This document shows positions 7,854 to 14,994 of a stretch of DNA of 64,000 bases, in pieces; position 1 is the first letter of the stretch; each line of letters begins with the position of its first letter. This DNA is from Catalimonadaceae bacterium JC749 (GTDB lineage: Bacteria; Bacteroidota; Bacteroidia; Cytophagales; Cyclobacteriaceae). The notes below the pieces were generated by a model. The model was given only the letters and a program-made list of their open reading frames with translations. It ran no database searches and was not told the DNA's origin. The stretch covers positions 620,001 through 684,000 of the forward strand of contig JAJNNC010000001.1 of assembly GCA_021730635.1 (NCBI GenBank), read 5' to 3'. The translations under genes were made by a program, and so were the position numbers.

Positions 7854-9047
7854 TTACTTTGTCTGAGGGCCAGCGCTGACGGATATATTCATTGAGAGAG
7901 TATCTCCCTCGTGGTTGTGTATTTCCAATCGGTATCTTCCTTCTAGTAAGACCAGTGCTTTCTGATCACTATAACGCTCTATGACTATCACATCTACCGG
8001 CACGGCCTTCTCCCTTTCTTCCTCCTGGTAAGCCTTGATCATCACCGGATAGGTTATGGTGATCTTTTCCGGGTCTATGCTATAGACAGAACGCGCGCCA
8101 TGCATCAACAACCAGGAAGGCCTGCCGTGGGTATAGGTAGTTCTGGGATGAAAAAGCCTTACATCAAAACGCTCATCCCCTTTACTACCTCTGAACAAAC
8201 TGCCATCTTCTTTGGCGAATATAGTGGCTCGCCTGAGTGTATCGACTAACTTGAAAAAGGGATTTTCTTTCTCTCTGATGTAGTGTTCTGTTAAGATTTC
8301 CTGATTGATGGTAAAAGGGTCAATACCCGTGTATTCCCTGACTCTGCCTGCCATGGCCTTTTCCCAGCCAGGTACTTCCGATTCGTTGATGTGATCAAAG
8401 CCACAATGAATCAAAAACTTCCCTTCAGGATGCGCAGCTACCCACTGCTGTATGTTTCTGGCCTGCTCAATTTCTCTTTCTTTCCCATTAACTGGCTGCT
8501 GCGTTTCATAAGCAAACACTTGGTAGCCTATTTTTAGCGCTTCTCTGATGAGGTTACCCAATTGCGGTTCCTTTGTATAATACCCGGATGTCAGTATGAG
8601 ATACCCTCTTTCGTTTAATAGCGTATCAGTATGTGCCAAAGCTTCCAGTCCCAAAAAACGATATCCTTTTTGATAGAGCCCTTCCAGCAAAGAAGTGGTA
8701 AATACCCGGTGCCTGGGCTGGTGGTGGGCTTCATTGATCATGATGATTCTTTCTTGCTCCGCCCGGTTAAGAATAATATGATAAGCATTAACCGGATGAA
8801 AAGACAAGAAGTAGTCTTTTTGTTCATCCGTCAACGTGGGATAGCCAGCAAAGGTCTGATCAAAAGCCCACAAGGCTTTCTGGTATTCTCCGATAAATGA
8901 GTACTCCCAGGCAGCTTTATGAAACGCGAATGCAGTAGTATCGGCCACCAGTTGCGCTTCAATATGATTTATAAAAGGGTAAGGCTCAGGGGACTCCTGG
9001 AGAACAGTCAACAGAAAAATAGACAGCAGAAGTATACTTATTTTCAT
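7854..9047 (-). CDS. Secreted Tiki/ChaN/EreA-like superfamily protein
   Basis: 397 residues with an N-terminal hydrophobic signal (residues 1-16). The central part shows 'RIIMINEAHHQPRHRVFTTSLLEGLYQKGYRFLGLEAL' (~residue 98) and 'NIQQWVAAHPEGKFLIHCGFDHINE' (~207), a pattern I associate with the EreA/ChaN/Tiki/TraB-like superfamily. There an early Glu-x-His pair and a later His lie in the active or metal site. The conserved E-A-H-H and G-F-D-H fit that. The C-terminal ~100 residues are beta-rich and unassigned. It lies just downstream (22 bp) of the TonB-domain gene on the same strand and may be read through from it. Substrate unknown. Confidence 0.55.
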   Translation of the reverse strand: MKISILLLSIFLLTVLQESPEPYPFINHIEAQLVADTTAFAFHKAAWEYSFIGEYQKALWAFDQTFAGYPTLTDEQKDYFLSFHPVNAYHIILNRAEQERIIMINEAHHQPRHRVFTTSLLEGLYQKGYRFLGLEALAHTDTLLNERGYLILTSGYYTKEPQLGNLIREALKIGYQVFAYETQQPVNGKEREIEQARNIQQWVAAHPEGKFLIHCGFDHINESEVPGWEKAMAGRVREYTGIDPFTINQEILTEHYIREKENPFFKLVDTLRRATIFAKEDGSLFRGSKGDERFDVRLFHPRTTYTHGRPSWLLMHGARSVYSIDPEKITITYPVMIKAYQEEEREKAVPVDVIVIERYSDQKALVLLEGRYRLEIHNHEGDTLSMNISVSAGPQTK

Positions 9048-9069
9048 TCTTTCAAGAGTATTGCATCTA

Positions 9070-10341
9070 TTACAGCTTAAATTTTACTCTCAACGTTACT
9101 TGCTGCTTTATGGCTACGCCATGCTTTACAGCCGGTTGCCAGGCTGGCCCTTCTTTGATCAGACGTATGGCTTCTTCATCGCAGCCGTAGCCTAGGCTTT
9201 TCTTGATGATAAAGTTGTGCAGGCTGCCATCGGGCATTACGGTGAAAGCCACTCTGACCGTACCTTCTATACCCCGGGCTTTGGCTTCAGCCGGGTAGCG
9301 CAGGTTTTTCTCTACATATTGTTTAAAGCTGCCTTCTCCTTCGGCCAGCTGTGCCTGGGTGTAGGCAGAAGCCTCCTCTCTTTCCTCGTACCTTTCAGCG
9401 TCCAGGGTAATCACCTCACTCAGTTGCTGGTCATCAGGCATCAGCTGTACAGCCAGAGAATCCTGGCCGGGATGGAGCGCTACTTCGGCAGGCTCAAAGC
9501 CGATAAAGCTAAACATTAAGTGTTGGGCACTATCCGGTACCTGTAGCGAGAATTGCCCCTTTATGTTGGTGACCGTTCCATGCTGGAAATTTTTGACCAG
9601 CACATTGACACCCGGCAAGGGGTTTTGATCCGGCCCCAATACCTGCCCCTGTATGGTTCTACCCGTCAGATTACTTTTTACTTTTGCTGAAGCAGCCGAT
9701 GACCTACTATGCTGCAAGGTAGTATAATCGCTAAACGCCTGGTCTGTCTGTAAGGGAGCTACGTGCCGGATTTCGGCAGGTGCTTCTGCGGCATTGCCTG
9801 CCGCTGATTCTGGTACCGCCGGCACAGGATCCACATACACCTGAGAAAGCTGGCGGCTGAGCTCAGGATACTCTTTTTCAGCCAACTGCTGAGGAGGCAG
9901 GGAGGCCACTGTCTGCACATCCTGATCACCACGTACAAATGTACCACTGTCGGGCACAGGAGCAGCCTCCATCTGACTTTCCTCCGCTACCTGGCTTTCC
10001 TGTAAAAGTGGTATTTCTGGTTTCGTCTGCAAATATCCATAGATAATATAAGTACCCACCAGTAGCAAGACCACTGCGGCCGCTACGCGCCAGAGAACCG
10101 TTGAGGAAGCCGTGGGAGCCTGTACCCGCTGCTGCAATCGCCCTTGTAGTGTCTTGATATCCTCCCCAAACACTTTACCATTGGCAGCATAGCCCATTCC
10201 TTCCAGGGCATCGGCCAGAAAAGGATCTTCCGCCCGGAGCTGTTCCAGCTGTTGCCTTTCCTTATCGGTAAGCGTTCCCTCCCGGTATTTCTGTAGCAGC
10301 TGTACGGTCAGGAAATCCATATCGTTGCCGGGTTTACTCAT
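9070..10341 (-). CDS. TonB-domain protein with anti-sigma-like N-terminus and CarboxypepD_reg domain
   Basis: 423 residues. Residues 1-85 are cytoplasmic, with a zinc-finger-less anti-sigma-like helix ('MDFLTVQLLQKYREGTLTDKERQQLEQL'). One membrane helix at ~86-106 is followed by a Pro/Ala/Glu-rich linker. Residues ~232-310 form a carboxypeptidase-regulatory-like domain ('QNPLPGVNVLVKNFQHGTVTNIKGQFSL'). The last ~90 residues are a TonB C-terminal domain ('NLRYPAEAKARGIEGTVRVAFTVMPDGSL'). The start overlaps the stop of the ECF sigma gene by four bases. An anti-sigma role with envelope sensing is an inference from position and topology; the family is known only as 'energy transducer TonB'. Confidence 0.75.
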   Translation of the reverse strand: MSKPGNDMDFLTVQLLQKYREGTLTDKERQQLEQLRAEDPFLADALEGMGYAANGKVFGEDIKTLQGRLQQRVQAPTASSTVLWRVAAAVVLLLVGTYIIYGYLQTKPEIPLLQESQVAEESQMEAAPVPDSGTFVRGDQDVQTVASLPPQQLAEKEYPELSRQLSQVYVDPVPAVPESAAGNAAEAPAEIRHVAPLQTDQAFSDYTTLQHSRSSAASAKVKSNLTGRTIQGQVLGPDQNPLPGVNVLVKNFQHGTVTNIKGQFSLQVPDSAQHLMFSFIGFEPAEVALHPGQDSLAVQLMPDDQQLSEVITLDAERYEEREEASAYTQAQLAEGEGSFKQYVEKNLRYPAEAKARGIEGTVRVAFTVMPDGSLHNFIIKKSLGYGCDEEAIRLIKEGPAWQPAVKHGVAIKQQVTLRVKFKL

Positions 10342-10901
10342 TCTTCACGCTTGTTTATAAAGATTTTCAGGTTGCGCTTTCCGTTTTGAATGTAGCTTTT
10401 CACCTTTTTGAGTTCAAAGCCGGTCAGGTCCGCAATATCCTGGTAGGTCTTTTGTTCCAGATAAAATAACTGTATGCATCGCTGCTGCTCGAGAGGCAGC
10501 GATTGCAAGCCATGCTCTAGCAGTTGCCAGCGCTCTTCCTGTGCTGTCCCGGTATCCGGCGCTGCCAGGTCGGGCAGCAGGTGAATATCTTCATGCCCAT
10601 TGGCCCGTTTCTTTGCCCTGAGCTCCATCAGACAATGGTTCTTGGCTACTACATACAACCAGCTTTTAAAGTTGTTTACTTTTTCCACTTTCAGACTTTC
10701 TATCAGCTTTTCGAAGATTTGCATCACGGCATCTTTGCTGGCCTCTTTCTCTTGCAGGTATTTCAGGCAAACCCCATACACCAGGTGCATATAACGGTCA
10801 TACAGCACTCCCAGATACGATAGCTTGCCCGTTCGGGCATAGGCCCGTAGCAGGTCAGCATCTGTCTGAGGATCATTTTTTATGAGCCGTTTGAAAAACA
10901 T
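10338..10901 (-). CDS. ECF-type RNA polymerase sigma factor
   Basis: 187 residues with sigma region 2 ('LLRAYARTGKLSYLGVLYDRYMHLVYGVCLKYL', ~residues 19-51, then 'VNNFKSWLYVVAKNHCLMELR') and region 4 ('LQSLPLEQQRCIQLFYLEQKTYQDIADLTGFELKKVKSYIQNGKRNLK', ~133-181). Regions 1 and 3 are absent, as in extracytoplasmic-function sigma factors. It is co-transcribed with the TonB/anti-sigma-like gene (four-base overlap) and diverges from the von Willebrand A gene. The two divergent promoters carry the same motif in mirror orientation, which suggests that this factor reads both (see the promoter entries). Confidence 0.9.
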   Translation of the reverse strand: MFFKRLIKNDPQTDADLLRAYARTGKLSYLGVLYDRYMHLVYGVCLKYLQEKEASKDAVMQIFEKLIESLKVEKVNNFKSWLYVVAKNHCLMELRAKKRANGHEDIHLLPDLAAPDTGTAQEERWQLLEHGLQSLPLEQQRCIQLFYLEQKTYQDIADLTGFELKKVKSYIQNGKRNLKIFINKREE

Positions 10902-10916
10902 AGTCAGCTGGTCTGA

Positions 10917-10950
10917 TAATAAGATGCAATTTCGTAAAGCTTTCCATAAA
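10917..10950 (-). promoter_or_regulatory. Candidate ECF promoter (leftward, sigma operon)
   Basis: On the minus strand, TTTATGGAA is followed after exactly 12 bases by TTGCATC and then TTATTAT. The same pattern with the same spacing lies in mirror orientation at 10981-11014. The element is 16-49 bases upstream of the sigma factor start codon. ECF promoters typically have a GGAA-containing -35 box and a short -10 box at this distance, so autoregulation by the adjacent sigma factor is likely. Confidence 0.6.
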
Positions 10951-10989
10951 TCGTGTCATCATTTTTTTTCTGACACAGTCTTTATGGAA
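10942..10989. repeat. Long inverted repeat between divergent genes
   Basis: TTCCATAAA-tc-GTGTCA (10942-10958) faces TGACAC-agtc-TTTATGGAA (10971-10989) across a T-rich 12-base centre. The symmetry is explained by two mirror promoters sharing a TGACAC upstream box, though it could also be an operator for a dimeric protein. Confidence 0.7.
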
Positions 10990-11014
10990 TCTGCCATGCT
11001 TTTGCATCCTGTTA
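10981..11014 (+). promoter_or_regulatory. Candidate ECF promoter (rightward, vWA gene)
   Basis: TTTATGGAA (10981-10989), 12 bases, TTGCATC (11002-11008), then TGTTAT. This matches the leftward element in sequence and spacing. It ends about 26 bases before the ATG of the vWA gene at 11040, so the leader would be short. Confidence 0.6.
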
Positions 11015-11039
11015 TAAAACGCTTCATTTCATCAAATAA

Positions 11040-12905
11040 ATGCTAAGAACAATGAAAACATATTTCTTTTTGCTGCTCGCTTTTTGTATCATGGCCGTTT
11101 CCTTCAAAACCGGCTCCCATATTGTTACGGGCAAGGTGACTTCCGCGGCAGATGGCAGCCCGCTGCCCGGGGTCAACGTAACGGTGAAGGGACAACCCTC
11201 TATAGGCACCGTGACCAATCAGGAAGGTACTTACCGTCTCTCCCTCCCGGATGGAAATCAGACGCTGGTCTTCAGCTTTATCGGATTTGTAGCTCAGGAA
11301 ATCAAGACCGGCTCCCGGACGGTGATCAACGTGGCCCTTGCTCCTGCTGAACAAAGCCTGGCGGAAATTGTCAGGACAGAGCACGATCAAAGCGTACAGG
11401 GAAATCGGAGCCGTCAGGCCTTCACCCAAAGTATAGCCCCTGCCCTCCCCTATGCCCCGGAGGCACCGATACAATATAATACGGAAGAGTATGAGGCCAT
11501 TCATGAGAATATCTTTCTGGAAGCTACTAAAAATGCCCTGTCCACTTTCTCCATAGATGTAGATGCCGCCTCCTACAGCAACATCCGCCGCTTTATCAAC
11601 CAGGGTCAGATGCCTCCTAAAGATGCCGTACGGATTGAAGAATTGGTCAACTACTTCCACTATGACTATCCGCAGCCGCAGGAAGAAGTACCCTTTAGCA
11701 TGCATACGGAACTTTCCAGCTGTCCGTGGAACACCGATCACCAGCTCCTGAAAATCGGATTGAAGGGCAAAGAGATTCCTACCGCTGATCTGCCCCCTTC
11801 TAACCTGGTTTTCCTCATCGACGTGTCAGGCTCCATGCAAGACCCCAATAAGTTGCCGCTGCTAAAGTCATCCTTCCGTTTGCTGACCAATCAGTTGCGG
11901 GCTGAGGACCGTGTGGCGATGGTTGTGTATGCCGGGGCTTCCGGTGAAGTGCTGCCGTCTACGCCGGGCAGTGAAAAAGAAAAAATCATGCAAGCCCTGG
12001 ATCAACTGGAAGCGGGTGGTTCTACCGCAGGTGGAGAAGGCATAGCACTGGCCTATCAGATTGCGCGGCAAAATTTCCAGGAAGGAGGCAACAACCGAGT
12101 GATTCTGGCTACCGACGGAGATTTTAACGTAGGCCCTTCCAGTAATGCAGCCATGGAAAGGCTCATAGAAGAAAAACGGGAACACGGCATTTTCCTCACC
12201 GTATTGGGTTTTGGCACCGGCAACTACAAAGATTCCAAGATGGAGCTGCTGGCCGACAAAGGCAATGGCAACTATGCCTATATTGACAATATAGAAGAGG
12301 CTAAAAAAGTGATAGTGCAGGAGTTTGGAGGCACTTTGTTTACCATTGCCAAAGACGTAAAAATTCAGGTAGAGTTTAATCCTGCCAAGGTCAAAGCCTA
12401 CCGGCTGGTCGGGTATGAGAACCGGGCTTTGAAGAATGAGGATTTTCACAACGACCGGAAAGATGCCGGAGAGTTAGGTTCCGGCCATACCGTCACTGCG
12501 TTATATGAAATTATTCCTGCCGGTAAAGATAGCCCGGAAGACCCCTTGCATCCGGTCGACGAGCTGAAATACCAGCAGCAAGAGATTAATCCACAGGCCT
12601 ACCAGTCTCAGGAGCTGATGACGCTCAAGCTGCGGTACAAGCAACCGGATAGCAACACCAGCCAGTTGATTACCCAGGCTGTGCTGGATCAGGCTATAGC
12701 ACTGGCACAAGCCTCCGATGACTTCCGCTTTGCCGCTGCCGTAGCGGGTTTTGGGATGCTGCTAAGAGATTCTGAGTTTAAAGGAGATTTAACTTATGAC
12801 GATGTGGTAGCCATGGCCAAAGCCGCCCGGGGAGAAGATGAGGAAGGCTACCGCCTGGAATTTATCCGGATGGTAGAATCCTGCAACCTGATGGCCAGTA
12901 AATAA
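11040..12905 (+). CDS. von Willebrand factor A domain protein (YfbK family) with CarboxypepD_reg domain
   Basis: 621 residues. A signal-like helix occupies residues ~5-22. Residues ~28-100 form a carboxypeptidase-regulatory-like domain ('SPLPGVNVTVKGQPSIGTVTNQEGTYRL') that closely resembles the one in the neighbouring TonB-domain protein. The YfbK-type N-terminal motif 'STFSIDVDAASYSNIRRFINQGQMPP' precedes a vWA domain with an intact MIDAS site DVSGSM (~residue 260) and 'ATDGDFNVG' (~358). The C-terminal ~150 residues match the DUF3520-like tail of YfbK proteins. Localisation is probably the envelope. It is divergent from the ECF sigma operon. The shared domain and mirrored promoters suggest one functional module, perhaps sensing or organising envelope proteins. 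Confidence 0.85.
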   Translation: MLRTMKTYFFLLLAFCIMAVSFKTGSHIVTGKVTSAADGSPLPGVNVTVKGQPSIGTVTNQEGTYRLSLPDGNQTLVFSFIGFVAQEIKTGSRTVINVALAPAEQSLAEIVRTEHDQSVQGNRSRQAFTQSIAPALPYAPEAPIQYNTEEYEAIHENIFLEATKNALSTFSIDVDAASYSNIRRFINQGQMPPKDAVRIEELVNYFHYDYPQPQEEVPFSMHTELSSCPWNTDHQLLKIGLKGKEIPTADLPPSNLVFLIDVSGSMQDPNKLPLLKSSFRLLTNQLRAEDRVAMVVYAGASGEVLPSTPGSEKEKIMQALDQLEAGGSTAGGEGIALAYQIARQNFQEGGNNRVILATDGDFNVGPSSNAAMERLIEEKREHGIFLTVLGFGTGNYKDSKMELLADKGNGNYAYIDNIEEAKKVIVQEFGGTLFTIAKDVKIQVEFNPAKVKAYRLVGYENRALKNEDFHNDRKDAGELGSGHTVTALYEIIPAGKDSPEDPLHPVDELKYQQQEINPQAYQSQELMTLKLRYKQPDSNTSQLITQAVLDQAIALAQASDDFRFAAAVAGFGMLLRDSEFKGDLTYDDVVAMAKAARGEDEEGYRLEFIRMVESCNLMASK

Positions 12906-12940
12906 TTCTTTCCAAGGCTCAATAAATCTGTCAGTATACA

Positions 12941-12997
12941 CCCCCTCCGGCCCGGTCATATTTCTATAAAAATACCCACCTGGCTGGAGGGGTTTTT
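12941..12997 (+). terminator. Probable terminator after the vWA gene
   Basis: CCCCTCCGGCC pairs with GGCTGGAGGGG (one mismatch) across a loop of about 30 bases, and is followed by TTTTTC. It lies 36 bases after the stop codon of the vWA gene. The long loop lowers confidence slightly. Confidence 0.65.
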
Positions 12998-13135
12998 CTT
13001 CCCTATCCCTATTTAGAGGCTGGCACTTTCTTCAGGCTGACTACTCCTTTCCTGATCTTCAGACAATAAGAGTCTTTGCGATGAAAACTTAGGCAGGTAG
13101 AAGTTGTTATATACAATAACTTTAAAAATACAACT

Positions 13136-13423
13136 ATGGCTACTGATGTATTTCAATACAGATATTGTTTCCTTGACATCAAGGACAACAAATATCTGCT
13201 GGTAGAACCCTCGAACGAAAAGGATAATCTGGGTACCATGACCACCCTATTGGGTGAAAAGCATCATATTGCTCCTTTGAATGTGATTGCTATCAGTAAG
13301 AATTACCCTATCATGGTACATCTGCCACCCCACGATGAAAGGAGAAGGTTTATTGAAGAATACGTTCTTGACCATCATGATACTTTTCGCTGGGAAGAAG
13401 ATTCCATCTCTCTACAGGTATAA
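13136..13423 (+). CDS. Small hypothetical protein
   Basis: 95 residues, soluble, no signal peptide, acidic C-terminal half ('HLPPHDERRRFIEEYVLDHHDTFRWEED'). I do not recognise the family. The coding frame has ordinary codon use and an A-rich region before its ATG. It is followed by a second small gene on the same strand 18 bases later, and the two are probably an operon. Confidence 0.55.
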   Translation: MATDVFQYRYCFLDIKDNKYLLVEPSNEKDNLGTMTTLLGEKHHIAPLNVIAISKNYPIMVHLPPHDERRRFIEEYVLDHHDTFRWEEDSISLQV

Positions 13424-13441
13424 TGGCACACCCTGACAGGC

Positions 13442-13798
13442 ATGGTCAGAGGATCTACTATGTTTCATCAGCATACTATCAGCATGGAGTCAATTAACTA
13501 TACACTGCTCAACAAGCCCGTGAAGCTCTCCAAAATTGAGTCGGATTACCAAACAGGTAATTCCATTTACTTTAGTGTGGAGAAAGCTTCCGGCAAAGAA
13601 CATATTTATTTTTTCAATCCTGAATATGCCTTTGAAAAGCAATTGCTCACCAATGCCGATGCCACGAAAGCCTTTACTTACCTGAAAGCAGCCGAACGGT
13701 TTCCCCAGGAGTATGAAAAGTTTAAAGAGCAGGGTTTTGTTGTAATCCGCATGGACAACGACCTGTTAAATATCTTTGTGAGACACATCTCCGTATGA
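13442..13798 (+). CDS. Small hypothetical protein
   Basis: 118 residues from the first ATG. A later start at 13460 (preceded by AGAGG) or at 13484 (MESINYTLL) is equally possible, and the latter fits the start of the structured part better. The visible sequence is a soluble alpha/beta protein ('SIYFSVEKASGKEHIYFFNPEYAF', 'YLKAAERFPQEYEKFKEQGFVVIRMDND'). No family recognised. It converges on the aldo/keto reductase gene with only nine bases between the stop codons. Confidence 0.55.
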   Translation: MVRGSTMFHQHTISMESINYTLLNKPVKLSKIESDYQTGNSIYFSVEKASGKEHIYFFNPEYAFEKQLLTNADATKAFTYLKAAERFPQEYEKFKEQGFVVIRMDNDLLNIFVRHISV

Positions 13799-13807
13799 GG
13801 AGGTTTG

Positions 13808-14731
13808 TTACAGCTCCTGCATATAAGCAGCCATTTTTTCTCTCGTCTGCTCGTCGGGAAGCTGGCCTATGCCAGCCCCTGCATTGTCTTCCATATGCTT
13901 TGGGTTATCGGTGCCGGGAATCACACAGGTCACGGCCGGATGCGACAGGATGAACTTCAGAAAGAATTGACCCCAGCTCTGACAGTCGAACGCCTGCGCC
14001 CAGGCAGGGAGTTCTTTTCCTTTGACAGACCGGAAAAGAGAACCGCTTTCGTAGGGCTGGTTGATGATAACAGCGATGCCTCTGTCTGCTGCCAAAGGGA
14101 GAAGTGCTTTCTCCGCTTCACGGGAGACGATAGAATAGTTATGCTGTACAAAGTCAATGTCTTCACTTTTCATGATCTGCATGAGGCGGTCAAAAGCACT
14201 GGTTGTATAGTGAGTGATGCCTATATGCCGTATTTTACCCTGTTCTTTCCATTCCCGTAGGGTTTTGAGATGGGTTTGCCAGTCTACCAGGTTATGGATC
14301 TGCATCAGGTCCATGGGGCTGGCCTGCATTTTCTGCATGGAAGACTGCATTTGCCGTATGCCTTCTTCTTTGCCGCTGGTCCATACTTTGGTTGCATAAA
14401 AAAGCTGATCCTGCAAACCTAGTTCGCTGGAAAGCTCGCCTACTACCTGTTCCGCACGGCCATACATCGGAGAAGAATCTACCACACTCCCTCCCCTATC
14501 GACCAGTATTTTTAACACATCTTTCAAAGGGGTTCTTTGTTCATTTGAACTACCTACGTCGAAAGTCTGCCAGGTACCCACGCCCACGATTCCTATTTCT
14601 TCACCGGAAGAAGGTATTTTTCTTTTGTTCATCACAGGTGCTTGTATGGATAGACCCGCTCCCTGAAGCAACAGTGCGCCACTGCCAAGCAATAAAGTTT
14701 TCAGTGTTTGTCTTCGTGAGCGTGATGTCAT
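13808..14731 (-). CDS. Aldo/keto reductase with Tat-type signal
   Basis: The start is placed at the ATG at 14731 because that Met begins a twin-arginine signal (M-T-S-R-S-R-R-Q-T-L-K, then a hydrophobic helix); an upstream ATG at 14785 would bury it. The protein is 307 residues from this start. The body is an AKR TIM barrel: 'GVGTWQTFDVG', 'GGSVVDSSPMYGRAEQVVGEL' with the catalytic Asp and Tyr, 'FYATKVW' with the Lys, 'LMQIHNLVDW' with the His, and a C-terminal NADPH-binding part ending in 'VIPGTDNPKHMEDNAGA'. Tat export suggests it folds with its cofactor before reaching the periplasm. Confidence 0.85.
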   Translation of the reverse strand: MTSRSRRQTLKTLLLGSGALLLQGAGLSIQAPVMNKRKIPSSGEEIGIVGVGTWQTFDVGSSNEQRTPLKDVLKILVDRGGSVVDSSPMYGRAEQVVGELSSELGLQDQLFYATKVWTSGKEEGIRQMQSSMQKMQASPMDLMQIHNLVDWQTHLKTLREWKEQGKIRHIGITHYTTSAFDRLMQIMKSEDIDFVQHNYSIVSREAEKALLPLAADRGIAVIINQPYESGSLFRSVKGKELPAWAQAFDCQSWGQFFLKFILSHPAVTCVIPGTDNPKHMEDNAGAGIGQLPDEQTREKMAAYMQEL

Positions 14732-14994
14732 GTATTGAATGTTTGCATGAATGAGGGAATGATATTTATCTCCGCTTATCTGCAACCATAGCTTATCATT
14801 CCCTCTCAGTTATATAAAATAAAGTGGGAACCTAAATGTTTCAATTTGATGAAGGCATTTCTTTATTGGTTGTTAATCCTTATATTGTTCGGTATCAACC
14901 CTATAAACCTATGTTTTGCTTTTCTAAAGCAGGACGTATTTTTACTTGTGTTCAGATAATGCAACGTTTATTGTAAACTTCAAGACTACATACC

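Noticed and set aside
11043-11741. Long antisense frame (232 codons) opposite the vWA gene
   Set aside because: A shadow of the codon pattern of the real gene; the sense frame has clear CarboxypepD_reg and vWA motifs.
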